Shown: piece by piece, positions 8,003 to 16,795 of the stretch
Position numbering within the stretch: position 1 is the stretch's first letter
How the letters are laid out: every line of letters starts with the position of its first letter
Source of the DNA: Gammaproteobacteria bacterium
GTDB lineage: Bacteria > Pseudomonadota > Gammaproteobacteria > SZUA-229
Length of the DNA stretch: 35,646 nucleotides
Reading direction: 5' to 3'
Assembly: GCA_026195255.1 (NCBI GenBank)
Contig: JAPHSS010000007.1
Coordinates: 1-35,646, forward strand
Position numbers and translations under genes: made by a program
The notes under the pieces: model-generated
What the model was told of the DNA's origin: nothing
Databases searched by the model: none
The model's input: only the letters and a program-made list of their open reading frames with translations

Positions 8003-10183
8003 TTAATTTATCTTGTCTAACAAAGCTTCAGCATTAGTATTACCATCTGATCTCAACTTAATGTGTATTTCACCTCGTCGATTGATAGCCTGCCCTTCAG
8101 CAGTTGAGTTATCAGCTATAGGGTTTTGTTCTCCCATACCAAAGGCTTTTATCTTCTTCGGATCTATTCCGAATGAAATTAGCAACTTACGTGTCGCTTT
8201 TGCTCTGCGTTCAGATAAAGCTAAATTATAATACTCAGGACCAACACTATCAGTATAGGCAATAATTTCTATTTCATCGTAAGATAAGTTTTTCAATATG
8301 CTAATAATATTACTCAGTTTTTCCTTGGATGCAGCCGTTAAGGTCGTTTTCTTATATACAAAATTCAAATACTGAGTTTGAGTTATTTTAACCCTGGATT
8401 TAGCAACAACATTTATTTTCACCTGGGCTGATGCAATAGCCCCCTGTCCATCGGTGACGCTGTAACTAAAGCTATCTTTACCGGTAAAGCCATCTGCTGC
8501 TCTGTAAATGAGGTTTTTCATTTGATCAAATGCAAGATGACCATTTTCTGGCTGCGTAAAATCAATTAATCTTAAAGTGTCATTATCTGCATCAGTATCA
8601 TTTTCCATTAAAATACGCTGAGGTATAACCAGTACGCTGTTCATTTCCAGCTCCATCCGATCATCTCCTGCAATGGGTTTTTGATTTACCTGATTATATC
8701 CAAATTTAATCGCCTGCTGATTCTGACAACCAAATCCATTGATTGAATTTACTTCAACTGTATTATCACAGTGATCTGCATTGTCTATTTTCTTATCTTT
8801 ATCTCGATCCGCATCCAGGGGTAAAAAATCATCTCCTTTAGCTTTTATTTCAGAAATAGTAATATCATCTTTTTCTACAGACACCTCAAGATTAAGCGCC
8901 GGAAACAGATCACCCATGGCCTCTAAAATCCGATATCTTGCTGACATGAGCTCAAAGTATGAATCGATTTGTTGAGTCTGTGCGCTGTTTAATTCACTTT
9001 CAGCATCTAACAAATCAATCAAATCTCTTTGTCCGATAAAAAACTCTTCTCCATAAGATTCGACTGTTAATCTGGCATTTTTGATATACATGTTTAAGTA
9101 TTTCAATTGCTTTGTTAATGACTGATCTGCGGTAAATGCTAAACGTAATGTATTAATAACCTGACGCCTGACTCTTGCTGAAAATTCCTGGTTCTGATGA
9201 ACAACACTTATTTTTTTACGCTCCTCAGCGCGATCGGCTCCACCACGATATAAATTAAAGCTTAAATTCAATACCAGGCTTAAATCATCCGTATCACCGG
9301 TAAAACCGCCAATATCATCACCTATCTCTTTAGCAAGGCGTAAATCTAATTTTGGGTAGTTATTTCTTTTAGCTCTGCTCGAATCTGAAATAGCCGCTTC
9401 TATATTAAAACCAGCAACCTTAAGTGCTGGATGGTTTCGTAATGCCAGCTCAATTAATTCATCCAGTGATTGACCTGGGTGTTTGGGTAACTCCGGCTCC
9501 GTTAGATTTGATATTGCCACATAACGACCTAACACTTCATGCATTCGAGTAGCCGCATCCTGCAGATTATTTTGTTGCGCAATTAAACTTGCATGGGCGC
9601 GGGCTACACGGCCTTCGGTTTGCTCTAGTTCAGAACGTCGACCAACACCTGAATTATTTCTTTCACGAATTTGAGAAAGAATGCGCTCATGCGAACTTAC
9701 ATTGGTTTCAGCTAACTTAACGAGTTGTTGTTGCTTAAGCATATCCGTATAAGCTTGCACAGCCTCTAAAGCGATATTATCTGCGGTATCAAAGATCTCA
9801 TATATGGCAGAGCTTATTCTTGCCTGGGCCTGCTCTGTTTGATATTCAGTTTCAAAACCATCAAACAAATTTTGTGTTACGGATAATTCTGCCCGGTTAC
9901 TTTCATATTCACGCTTTTGCAAACCCGTTGCGGGGGATTCAGTTTCAAAGGTTCCGGTTGATGCCTGTAAATCTACACTAGGACGCCAGCCACTATTAGC
10001 GATATCAAGATCACGATCGACTTCTCTAAATACATGAACCTGCTCCCTTACCGTAGGATGAGATGTAATAGAGTCAATTACAAAGCTATTAAGATCAATT
10101 GCCTGAACAAATGCAGAACACGAAAGCAGCGTCATTAAAATGCTTATCGATATATTCCTTGATGATAGTAATTTAAAACGCAT
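8003..10183 (-). CDS. lapE: TolC-family type I secretion channel fused to Ig-like and OmpA-like domains
   Basis: The 726-residue protein has a signal peptide (1-28, ending SAFVQA) and a TolC/OEP domain at about 30-430, the usual full length of an AggA/LapE channel. Three extra segments follow. An acidic DxDxDxD stretch at 457-473 (DADRDKDKKIDNADHCD) resembles a thrombospondin type 3 calcium motif. A cadherin/tandem-95 type Ig-like domain spans about 500-593 (ENDTDADNDTLRL, then YRAADGFTGKDSFSYSVTD). An OmpA C-terminal domain spans about 600-710, with Asp645 (YTDSVG) and Arg660 (NLALSERRA) at the 15-residue spacing of the peptidoglycan-binding pair. There is one continuous frame with no stop. 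The channel would complete the LapB-LapC exporter and hold the adhesin, and the tail may anchor it to peptidoglycan. It is the first gene of the lap run. Confidence 0.93.
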   Translation of the reverse strand: MRFKLLSSRNISISILMTLLSCSAFVQAIDLNSFVIDSITSHPTVREQVHVFREVDRDLDIANSGWRPSVDLQASTGTFETESPATGLQKREYESNRAELSVTQNLFDGFETEYQTEQAQARISSAIYEIFDTADNIALEAVQAYTDMLKQQQLVKLAETNVSSHERILSQIRERNNSGVGRRSELEQTEGRVARAHASLIAQQNNLQDAATRMHEVLGRYVAISNLTEPELPKHPGQSLDELIELALRNHPALKVAGFNIEAAISDSSRAKRNNYPKLDLRLAKEIGDDIGGFTGDTDDLSLVLNLSFNLYRGGADRAEERKKISVVHQNQEFSARVRRQVINTLRLAFTADQSLTKQLKYLNMYIKNARLTVESYGEEFFIGQRDLIDLLDAESELNSAQTQQIDSYFELMSARYRILEAMGDLFPALNLEVSVEKDDITISEIKAKGDDFLPLDADRDKDKKIDNADHCDNTVEVNSINGFGCQNQQAIKFGYNQVNQKPIAGDDRMELEMNSVLVIPQRILMENDTDADNDTLRLIDFTQPENGHLAFDQMKNLIYRAADGFTGKDSFSYSVTDGQGAIASAQVKINVVAKSRVKITQTQYLNFVYKKTTLTAASKEKLSNIISILKNLSYDEIEIIAYTDSVGPEYYNLALSERRAKATRKLLISFGIDPKKIKAFGMGEQNPIADNSTAEGQAINRRGEIHIKLRSDGNTNAEALLDKIN

Positions 10184-10257
10184 AATTTAGTATTAACCGG
10201 CCTTTCATCTAAAGTTTTATTGGTAATTATGAAGTGTGATACAGCCAGACGTTCCAC

Positions 10258-10271
10258 GTTCAGGCCTCAAC
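10258..10271. promoter_or_regulatory. 14-bp near-palindrome in lapE leader
   Basis: GTTCAGGCCTCAAC has perfectly paired GTT/AAC arms and an AGGCCT core, with one mismatched pair (C/C). It lies 75 bp upstream of the lapE ATG, inside the transcribed leader if the promoter at 10385-10412 is used. The surrounding 10200-10330 is clearly richer in GC than the flanking AT-rich DNA. It could be an operator or part of an RNA structure; no known riboswitch consensus was recognised. Confidence 0.35.
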
Positions 10272-10384
10272 CCACCTACCACTGATACAAAAAATGCTCA
10301 TCTGAAACCCGTTTTTAAAGGCATCATGCATTAGTATAATTTTTTATTACTGGCTTCTATTTTACAGTTGCTAGCCTGACCAAA

Positions 10385-10412
10385 ATTATAGTATAAATTT
10401 GAATATTATCAA
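10385..10412 (-). promoter_or_regulatory. Predicted sigma70 promoter of the lap operon
   Basis: On the minus strand TTGATA (10407-10412) is followed, after 16 bp, by a perfect TATAAT (10385-10390). Transcription would begin near 10378 and leave a leader of about 195 nt before the lapE ATG at 10183. The rest of the 392-bp intergenic region (10184-10575) is AT-rich and also has to contain the promoter of the divergent phosphoesterase gene, for which no clear -35/-10 pair was found. Confidence 0.55.
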
Positions 10413-10575
10413 TAAATTCAATAATTTCCATGCATTATTTAATGTATTTACGTCATATACGGATGTAAACTGAGAAAATACAATAATAATCGCTATTTAT
10501 TTCTTATCAAAAAATAACATATTTAGTCAGTTTAACGAAAAAACTCTGTTAAAGTCGGCGTTTGAGAAATTATAT

Positions 10576-11544
10576 ATGGATTTTATTATGCAATATTTTG
10601 ATGTTTTTAATGGCGATGCCGATGGTATATGCGCACTCCACCAGATGAGACTTGCTAATCCTCAAACGAGCACCCTGGTCACCGGCGTTAAACGCGATAT
10701 CAATCTACTGAGAAAAGTACAGGCTGGCCTCAATGACAAAATTTTAGTACTGGATATATCGTTAGATAAAAATAGAGATGATTTGACTCGATTATTAGAC
10801 ACTGGAGCACAGATCGATTATTTTGATCACCACTTTGCCGGCGATATTCCGCAACATGACAAGCTTCAAACAACAATTGATACTGACCCAAATACCTGCA
10901 CTAGCCTATTGGTAAATAGTTTTTTAAAGCAGAAGTTTCTTGCCTGGGCTGTTACCGCAGCCTTTGGGGATAACCTGAATCAGTCTGCGATAACGGCTGC
11001 CAAGCCATTAAACTTATCTACTACTCAACTTGATCAATTGAAATTACTCGGCACCTGCATTAATTACAATGGTTATGGTGCTTCACTTGATGATCTTATT
11101 TTTACACCGGATGATTTATACCGAAAAATCAGCCACTATGAAAATCCGTTTGAATTTATTGAAAGTGACGAAAACTATATAACTTTAAACAGTGGTTACA
11201 AAGAAGACATTTCTCAGGTAGAAAATTGCAAAGCAGAACTTCAAACAACAACACATAATATTACGATATTACCAGATGAAAAATGGGCACGACGTGTTGG
11301 TGGCGTCTATGCAAATCAGTTAGCAACAGAGAACCCTGCCCGAGCACATGCGATGTTAACCCATCAAGCAGATAATAGTTTCGTTGTTAGTGTGCGTGCA
11401 CCGTTGAATAACAAAACCGGTGCAGATGAATTATGTCGACAATTTGCAACAGGTGGAGGGCGCAAAGCCGCGGCAGGTATAAATAAACTGCCTTCGTCAG
11501 ATTATGATTTATTTGTTGAGAAATTTACAGCGGCGTTTAGCTAG
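10576..11544 (+). CDS. DHH/DHHA1 family phosphoesterase
   Basis: The 322-residue protein belongs to the DHH superfamily of manganese-dependent phosphoesterases. Visible motifs are FNGDADGICAL (11-21; metal-binding DxD), LVLDIS (Asp60), FDHHFAGD (DHH at 84-86) and AAFGDN, followed by a C-terminal DHHA1 domain with GGGRKAAAGI near residue 295. The family includes nanoRNases, cyclic-dinucleotide phosphodiesterases and polyphosphatases; the substrate here cannot be told from sequence. An ATG at 10588, after GGA and giving MQYFDVFNGDADG, is an equally good start. The gene is divergent from the lap operon and is followed by a strong terminator. It is on the opposite strand from almost all neighbours. 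Confidence 0.85.
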   Translation: MDFIMQYFDVFNGDADGICALHQMRLANPQTSTLVTGVKRDINLLRKVQAGLNDKILVLDISLDKNRDDLTRLLDTGAQIDYFDHHFAGDIPQHDKLQTTIDTDPNTCTSLLVNSFLKQKFLAWAVTAAFGDNLNQSAITAAKPLNLSTTQLDQLKLLGTCINYNGYGASLDDLIFTPDDLYRKISHYENPFEFIESDENYITLNSGYKEDISQVENCKAELQTTTHNITILPDEKWARRVGGVYANQLATENPARAHAMLTHQADNSFVVSVRAPLNNKTGADELCRQFATGGGRKAAAGINKLPSSDYDLFVEKFTAAFS

Positions 11545-11616
11545 GCTTTATTTTATTGACGAACTCTCACAGTAGTTTAATGCACTGAACAATGTCCGCT
11601 ACACCTAAAATCAAGC

Positions 11617-11648
11617 ATAAAAAAACCCGGTAAACCGGGCTTTTTTAT
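11617..11648. terminator. Bidirectional intrinsic terminator
   Basis: CCCGG-TAAA-CCGGG (11626-11639) is flanked by an A-run on the left and a T-run on the right; the wider CATAAAAAA/TTTTTTATG arms also pair. It ends the plus-strand phosphoesterase gene and the minus-strand purA gene, which converge here. Confidence 0.9.
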
Positions 11649-11664
11649 GGCATATCTATCTCAG

Positions 11665-12969
<1,305 letters not shown>

Positions 12970-12987
12970 TCATTGAGATAAATAATT

Positions 12988-14175
12988 TTATTTAACAACC
13001 CACTTACCCGAAATATTTTTCAGTTCACGGTCGCAACCAAGGTCAGCCGCATTGCCCAACTGACCAGGTAAAGATTGAATAACTTTTTCACCCTGAGCGC
13101 GTAAATCCTGTACGACTTTCCATAACTCCGGGTCGTCATCACTGGGTGCTAAAATCGCACTAGAAAATGACACATCACTTTGTTGTGATAAATTTAATAA
13201 AGTCTTTAAATCGGTACTAAAACCAGTGGCTGGACGCGCGCGACCAAACACATGCCCTATATCATCATAACGACCACCACGAGCAATTTCCTGCCCCTCA
13301 CCTGGCGTATAAGCCGCAAACAGTAATCCAGTATGGTAGTGATAACCGCGCAGTTCAGACAGGTCAAAGTGAATATCTACATTGCCTACACGTTGTTCAA
13401 ATTTAGCCACTGCCTGCTGCAGGTAATTTAATGCATCTTTAACATCATCATCCGCATCAGAGAATACTTTCTGCGCATTCTGTAAACAGCTTTTACCACC
13501 GTGTAATTCAGGCAGTGCGTTTAACATATCAGCCACTTTTTTATCGATTACCTGAGCTTCAAGATACGCCTGTATTTCAGGAATAGCTTTTCGCTGCATC
13601 ATCTCAAATAAATCAGCTTCCTGATCTTTATTAAATCCGGCCTGTCTTGCAAGCCCTCGATATAGACCAACGTGGCCAATATCAATTGAAATGTCTTTTA
13701 TGCCTGATGCTCTAAGTGTTTCCACCATCAAGCAGAGAACCTCAACATCACTTTCTATGCCGCCGTGACCATATAACTCTACACCTGCCTGAAACGGACT
13801 ACGACTACTACCAAACCCATCAGGTAAAGTACGTAACACAGTGCCCATATAACACAGACGATTAGGCGCATCATTGTTTAACTGGTGAGAATCAATTCGC
13901 GCTACCTGCGGCGTCATATCCGCACGCATACCCAGTGAACGACCGCTCAGTTGATCAATTAATTTAAAAGTTTGTAAATCCAGATCATGCCCGGTGCCAG
14001 TTAATAAAGAATCCAGAAACTCTATAACAGGTGGCATAACTAGTTGATATCCCCAGGTTTCATAGATATCGAGTAATTTTCTACGTAAGGCTTCAAGACG
14101 AGCTGCATTGGCGGGAAGCGCTTCCTCAATCCCCTGAGGCAATAACCAACGATTATTAGATGCTGAGTTATTCAT
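12988..14175 (-). CDS. hisZ: ATP phosphoribosyltransferase regulatory subunit
   Basis: The 395-residue HisZ is a catalytically inactive paralogue of histidyl-tRNA synthetase. It assembles with short-form HisG to make the first enzyme of histidine synthesis and confers histidine feedback control. The class II synthetase core is visible: LPQGIEEALPANAARLEALRR at the start (read as two adjoining segments), DMTPQVARID, then ARGGRYDDIG and ATGFSTDLKTLL. The anticodon-binding domain of true HisRS is absent, as expected. It lies between yjeT and purA, an order that the E. coli version of this cluster lacks. hisG is not in the window. Confidence 0.93.
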   Translation of the reverse strand: MNNSASNNRWLLPQGIEEALPANAARLEALRRKLLDIYETWGYQLVMPPVIEFLDSLLTGTGHDLDLQTFKLIDQLSGRSLGMRADMTPQVARIDSHQLNNDAPNRLCYMGTVLRTLPDGFGSSRSPFQAGVELYGHGGIESDVEVLCLMVETLRASGIKDISIDIGHVGLYRGLARQAGFNKDQEADLFEMMQRKAIPEIQAYLEAQVIDKKVADMLNALPELHGGKSCLQNAQKVFSDADDDVKDALNYLQQAVAKFEQRVGNVDIHFDLSELRGYHYHTGLLFAAYTPGEGQEIARGGRYDDIGHVFGRARPATGFSTDLKTLLNLSQQSDVSFSSAILAPSDDDPELWKVVQDLRAQGEKVIQSLPGQLGNAADLGCDRELKNISGKWVVK

Positions 14176-14249
14176 TATTTTTTTAAAAATCTCTTCATAA
14201 AACGATTAAACCGACAACGGCATAAGTAAATTAAAACATGACCTACAAA

Positions 14250-14441
14250 TTATCGCATTAAAAACAATAAAAACGCACCAATCAACATACTGGCAAAACC
14301 AATAGTACGTAATGTTTTATCTTCCAGGCGACTTGCCTGCATCATTGTTTCTCGCCAGCCCTTAGGGCTAATAAAAGGCATCACACCTTCTATGACTAAA
14401 ACCAGTGCTAATGCGCTAAAGAGCTCATTCCAGGCGATCAT
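14250..14441 (-). CDS. yjeT: DUF2065 small membrane protein
   Basis: The 63-residue protein has two hydrophobic helices (about 6-24 and 45-62) around a short loop with the family signature FISPKGWRE and a basic/acidic stretch. Its length and pattern match YjeT (DUF2065), which lies between hflC and purA in E. coli. The function is unknown; an inner-membrane location is expected. Here it is separated from hflC by a repeat pair and a terminator, so it may be transcribed apart from hflKC. Confidence 0.9.
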   Translation of the reverse strand: MIAWNELFSALALVLVIEGVMPFISPKGWRETMMQASRLEDKTLRTIGFASMLIGAFLLFLMR

Positions 14442-14528
14442 CTTAAACCTTCATTAATGCCCATTATCACCTTCAGCTTTTTTAATACTAATAAAAAACT
14501 GAACCAAATACTGCATATCTATGCGCAG

Positions 14529-14628
14529 ACTTTTTAAACTGCTCCTGCGTTTAAAAAATACCGTGCATCCATGCACACACTTTTTAAACCGCTCCTGCGT
14601 TTAAAAAATACCGTGCATCCATGCACAC
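14529..14628. repeat. Two tandem copies of a 50-bp unit made of two hairpins
   Basis: Copies at 14529-14578 and 14579-14628 differ by one base (T at 14540, C at 14590). Each unit contains TTTTTAAAC, a 9-base loop, then GTTTAAAAA, and also GTGCAT-CC-ATGCAC. A decayed third end is visible just before (GCATATCTATGCGCAG, 14513-14528). The units lie between the hflC terminator and yjeT. They are not spaced like CRISPR repeats because no spacer is present. Confidence 0.9.
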
Positions 14629-14630
14629 AA

Positions 14631-14654
14631 AAGCCGGACATTTCTGTCCGGCTT
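14631..14654 (-). terminator. Intrinsic terminator after hflC
   Basis: A 10-bp stem, AAGCCGGACA with TGTCCGGCTT (14631-14640/14645-14654), closes a 4-base loop. On the minus strand the stem is followed by TTTT-like sequence (GGCTTTTGTG). It lies 15 bp after the hflC stop at 14670. The T-run is short, so read-through into yjeT is possible. Confidence 0.75.
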
Positions 14655-14669
14655 AAGATCTAACTATAA

Positions 14670-15542
14670 CTACTTCGACTGACCAGTTGAACTCTTAAAG
14701 TATTTAAAGAAGTCTGAATCCGGCTCAATCAACATGACATCACCTTTATTCGCGAATGTTGTTTTATAGGCCTCCATACTTCTATAGAAACGATAAAAAT
14801 CACGATCACGGTTAAATGCCTTTGCGTAAATTTCGGTAGATAGAGCATCACCTTCACCACGCATGATTTCTGAATCACGATATGCTTCTGCAACCAGAAT
14901 TCGACTTTGTGCATCTGCATCCGCACGAATACGTGTAGCCGTTTCTTCACCTTTAGAACGATGTTCACGAGCTAAACGTTCACGTTCGGTGCGCATACGC
15001 TCATAAACGTTATTACTAATTTTTTCAGGGAAATCGATACGTTTAATTCTTACGTCAACTACACGAATACCTAAAGACTGTGCTTTATTATCAATATTGC
15101 TAGTCAGTAAGGTCATTATCTGAGTTCTATCCTCGGCAATAACTTCCTGCACAGTACGTTTTGCAAACTCATTACGTAAGCCGTCATCCACCATACGATA
15201 AATCAACGAAGCTGCATTTTGCTCACGACCACCGGAGGTTGCCGTAAAGTATTTGGCTTCATCAATAATGCGCCACTTAACAAATGAATCAACAACCATA
15301 TGTTGCTTTTCTTTCGTTAAAAAACGAACTGGACGTTGATCAATCGTTAAAATACGACCATCGAGTTTTTTAACTTCATTAAATGGGTAAGGCAGTTTGA
15401 AGTGTAAACCCGGTTCAAAACCGACTTTATCAATTTTACCGAACGCCAGAAGAATCGCTTTTTCACGTTCATCAACAAAAAAAGTACAGGTATAAACAAC
15501 CACTATAACCAAGGCAATTACAATGCCGACTATTTTATTCAT
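14670..15542 (-). CDS. hflC: HflC, SPFH-family regulator of FtsH
   Basis: The 290-residue protein has an N-terminal signal-anchor helix (about 3-20) and a prohibitin/SPFH domain (DEREKAILLAFGKIDKVG, then LDGRILTIDQRPVRFLT). A long charged helical region follows (MRTERERLAREHRSKGEE) and a C-terminal tail. In E. coli, HflC forms a large periplasmic-facing complex with HflK around the membrane protease FtsH and modulates membrane-protein turnover. Its ATG overlaps the hflK stop codon (TAATG), so the two are coupled, and the pair ends at a terminator. Confidence 0.97.
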   Translation of the reverse strand: MNKIVGIVIALVIVVVYTCTFFVDEREKAILLAFGKIDKVGFEPGLHFKLPYPFNEVKKLDGRILTIDQRPVRFLTKEKQHMVVDSFVKWRIIDEAKYFTATSGGREQNAASLIYRMVDDGLRNEFAKRTVQEVIAEDRTQIMTLLTSNIDNKAQSLGIRVVDVRIKRIDFPEKISNNVYERMRTERERLAREHRSKGEETATRIRADADAQSRILVAEAYRDSEIMRGEGDALSTEIYAKAFNRDRDFYRFYRSMEAYKTTFANKGDVMLIEPDSDFFKYFKSSTGQSK

Positions 15543-16699
15543 TATCTTGCCTCCCTTGTACGCGTAGACCGATTTCTAAGATCAATGTCAAAGTCACTAT
15601 CTCGTGGATTATCCATCAGGCCACTTGCATTTCTCACTGTACTTCGAGAGGTGCCTTTATTCTCTAACATCTTATCCAGCGGTAAATAAATCATATTATT
15701 TCCACCTTCAACATCCACCATAATTTTACTGGATTGAGAAAGCACTGATTCGACAGTTTCTATATACATACGATCACGCGTAACGCCAGGGGCTTTACGA
15801 TATTCGTTGTATAAACTGGTAAAACGTTGTGCATCACCATCTGCTCGTGCAACCACTTCTTGCTTATAAGCTTTTGCCTGCTCTAACATTTTTGCCGCTT
15901 CACCACGAGCTGTAGGTAAAATCTCATTACGATAAGCTTCAGCCTGATTCTGTAATTTATCCTCATCTTCGACGGCTTTAGTTACATCGTCAAATGATGC
16001 TTTTACCGCTTCGGGAGGTTTGGCTTCCTGCATATTTACACGAACAATTAGTAAACCCGATTTATAACTATCGAGTATTTGCTGTGTCGTTTCCTGAGTG
16101 CTTACCGCGATATCTTCACGACCATCACCAAAAACATAATCCATTGTGCTACGGCCTACGTGCTGACGAAGCGCACTTTCAGATGCCTCAGCCAGCGTAC
16201 GCACAGGACTACGCATATTGAAGAAATAATCTTCTGCGCTACCTACCTGGTACTGAATAGTTATTTCAATATCAATTATATTCTGGTCCTGCGTCAGCAT
16301 TGTGCCATTATGTGAATATTCATGAATATTACTCACATCAACCTTTAACACTTTCTGTATTGGTGCAGGAAAATGCCAGTGCAAGCCTGATTCGACTGTG
16401 TATGAGTGCTTACCGAAAGTTAACACCACACCGCGCTCAGCTTCTGCAATTTTATAGGTACCGGTCAATAACCAGATCACCGCCGCTATTACCACTAATG
16501 CGATAATGCCAGCTGAATTATTTCCAGAAGATGCTCCACGGTTACTACCACCGCCTGAACCACCTAACACAGCGTTAAGTTTGCCCATGAACTTCTTGAA
16601 TACTTCATCCAGATCTGGTGGGCCATCGTTACCACCATTACCACCACGGTTGCCCCATGGATCTTTATTCTTATTTCCACCCGGCTCATTCCAAGCCAT
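15542..16699 (-). CDS. hflK: HflK, SPFH-family regulator of FtsH
   Basis: The 385-residue protein starts at ATG 16699 (MAWNEPGGNKNKDPWGN), which has TTGGAG eight bases upstream. A TTG at 16711 would add four residues, but its codons are that same ribosome-binding site. The N-terminus is a Gly/Asn-rich cytoplasmic segment (1-70). Next come a transmembrane helix (about 65-85) and the SPFH domain (AEAERGVVLTFGKHSYTV), then a Gln/Ala/Glu-rich helix (EAYRNEILPTARGEAAKML). It partners HflC in the FtsH-HflKC complex. The gene lies 96 bp downstream of hflX. Confidence 0.97.
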   Translation of the reverse strand: MAWNEPGGNKNKDPWGNRGGNGGNDGPPDLDEVFKKFMGKLNAVLGGSGGGSNRGASSGNNSAGIIALVVIAAVIWLLTGTYKIAEAERGVVLTFGKHSYTVESGLHWHFPAPIQKVLKVDVSNIHEYSHNGTMLTQDQNIIDIEITIQYQVGSAEDYFFNMRSPVRTLAEASESALRQHVGRSTMDYVFGDGREDIAVSTQETTQQILDSYKSGLLIVRVNMQEAKPPEAVKASFDDVTKAVEDEDKLQNQAEAYRNEILPTARGEAAKMLEQAKAYKQEVVARADGDAQRFTSLYNEYRKAPGVTRDRMYIETVESVLSQSSKIMVDVEGGNNMIYLPLDKMLENKGTSRSTVRNASGLMDNPRDSDFDIDLRNRSTRTREAR

Positions 16700-16795
16700 T
16701 AGCGACTCCAACTATTATCAATTTTTAAGAAAACGGATTGTAACCTGTCTGTCACAGAAACAGAAGGCATGTATGCGGGTTTTAATTAGTGCAGT

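Noticed and set aside
10200-10330. c-di-GMP riboswitch in the lap leader
   Set aside because: The region is GC-rich and partly palindromic, but the conserved GEMM-I sequence blocks could not be found; only a general leader is claimed.
14529-14628. CRISPR-like array
   Set aside because: The two 50-bp copies are directly adjacent with no spacers, and no cas genes are present.
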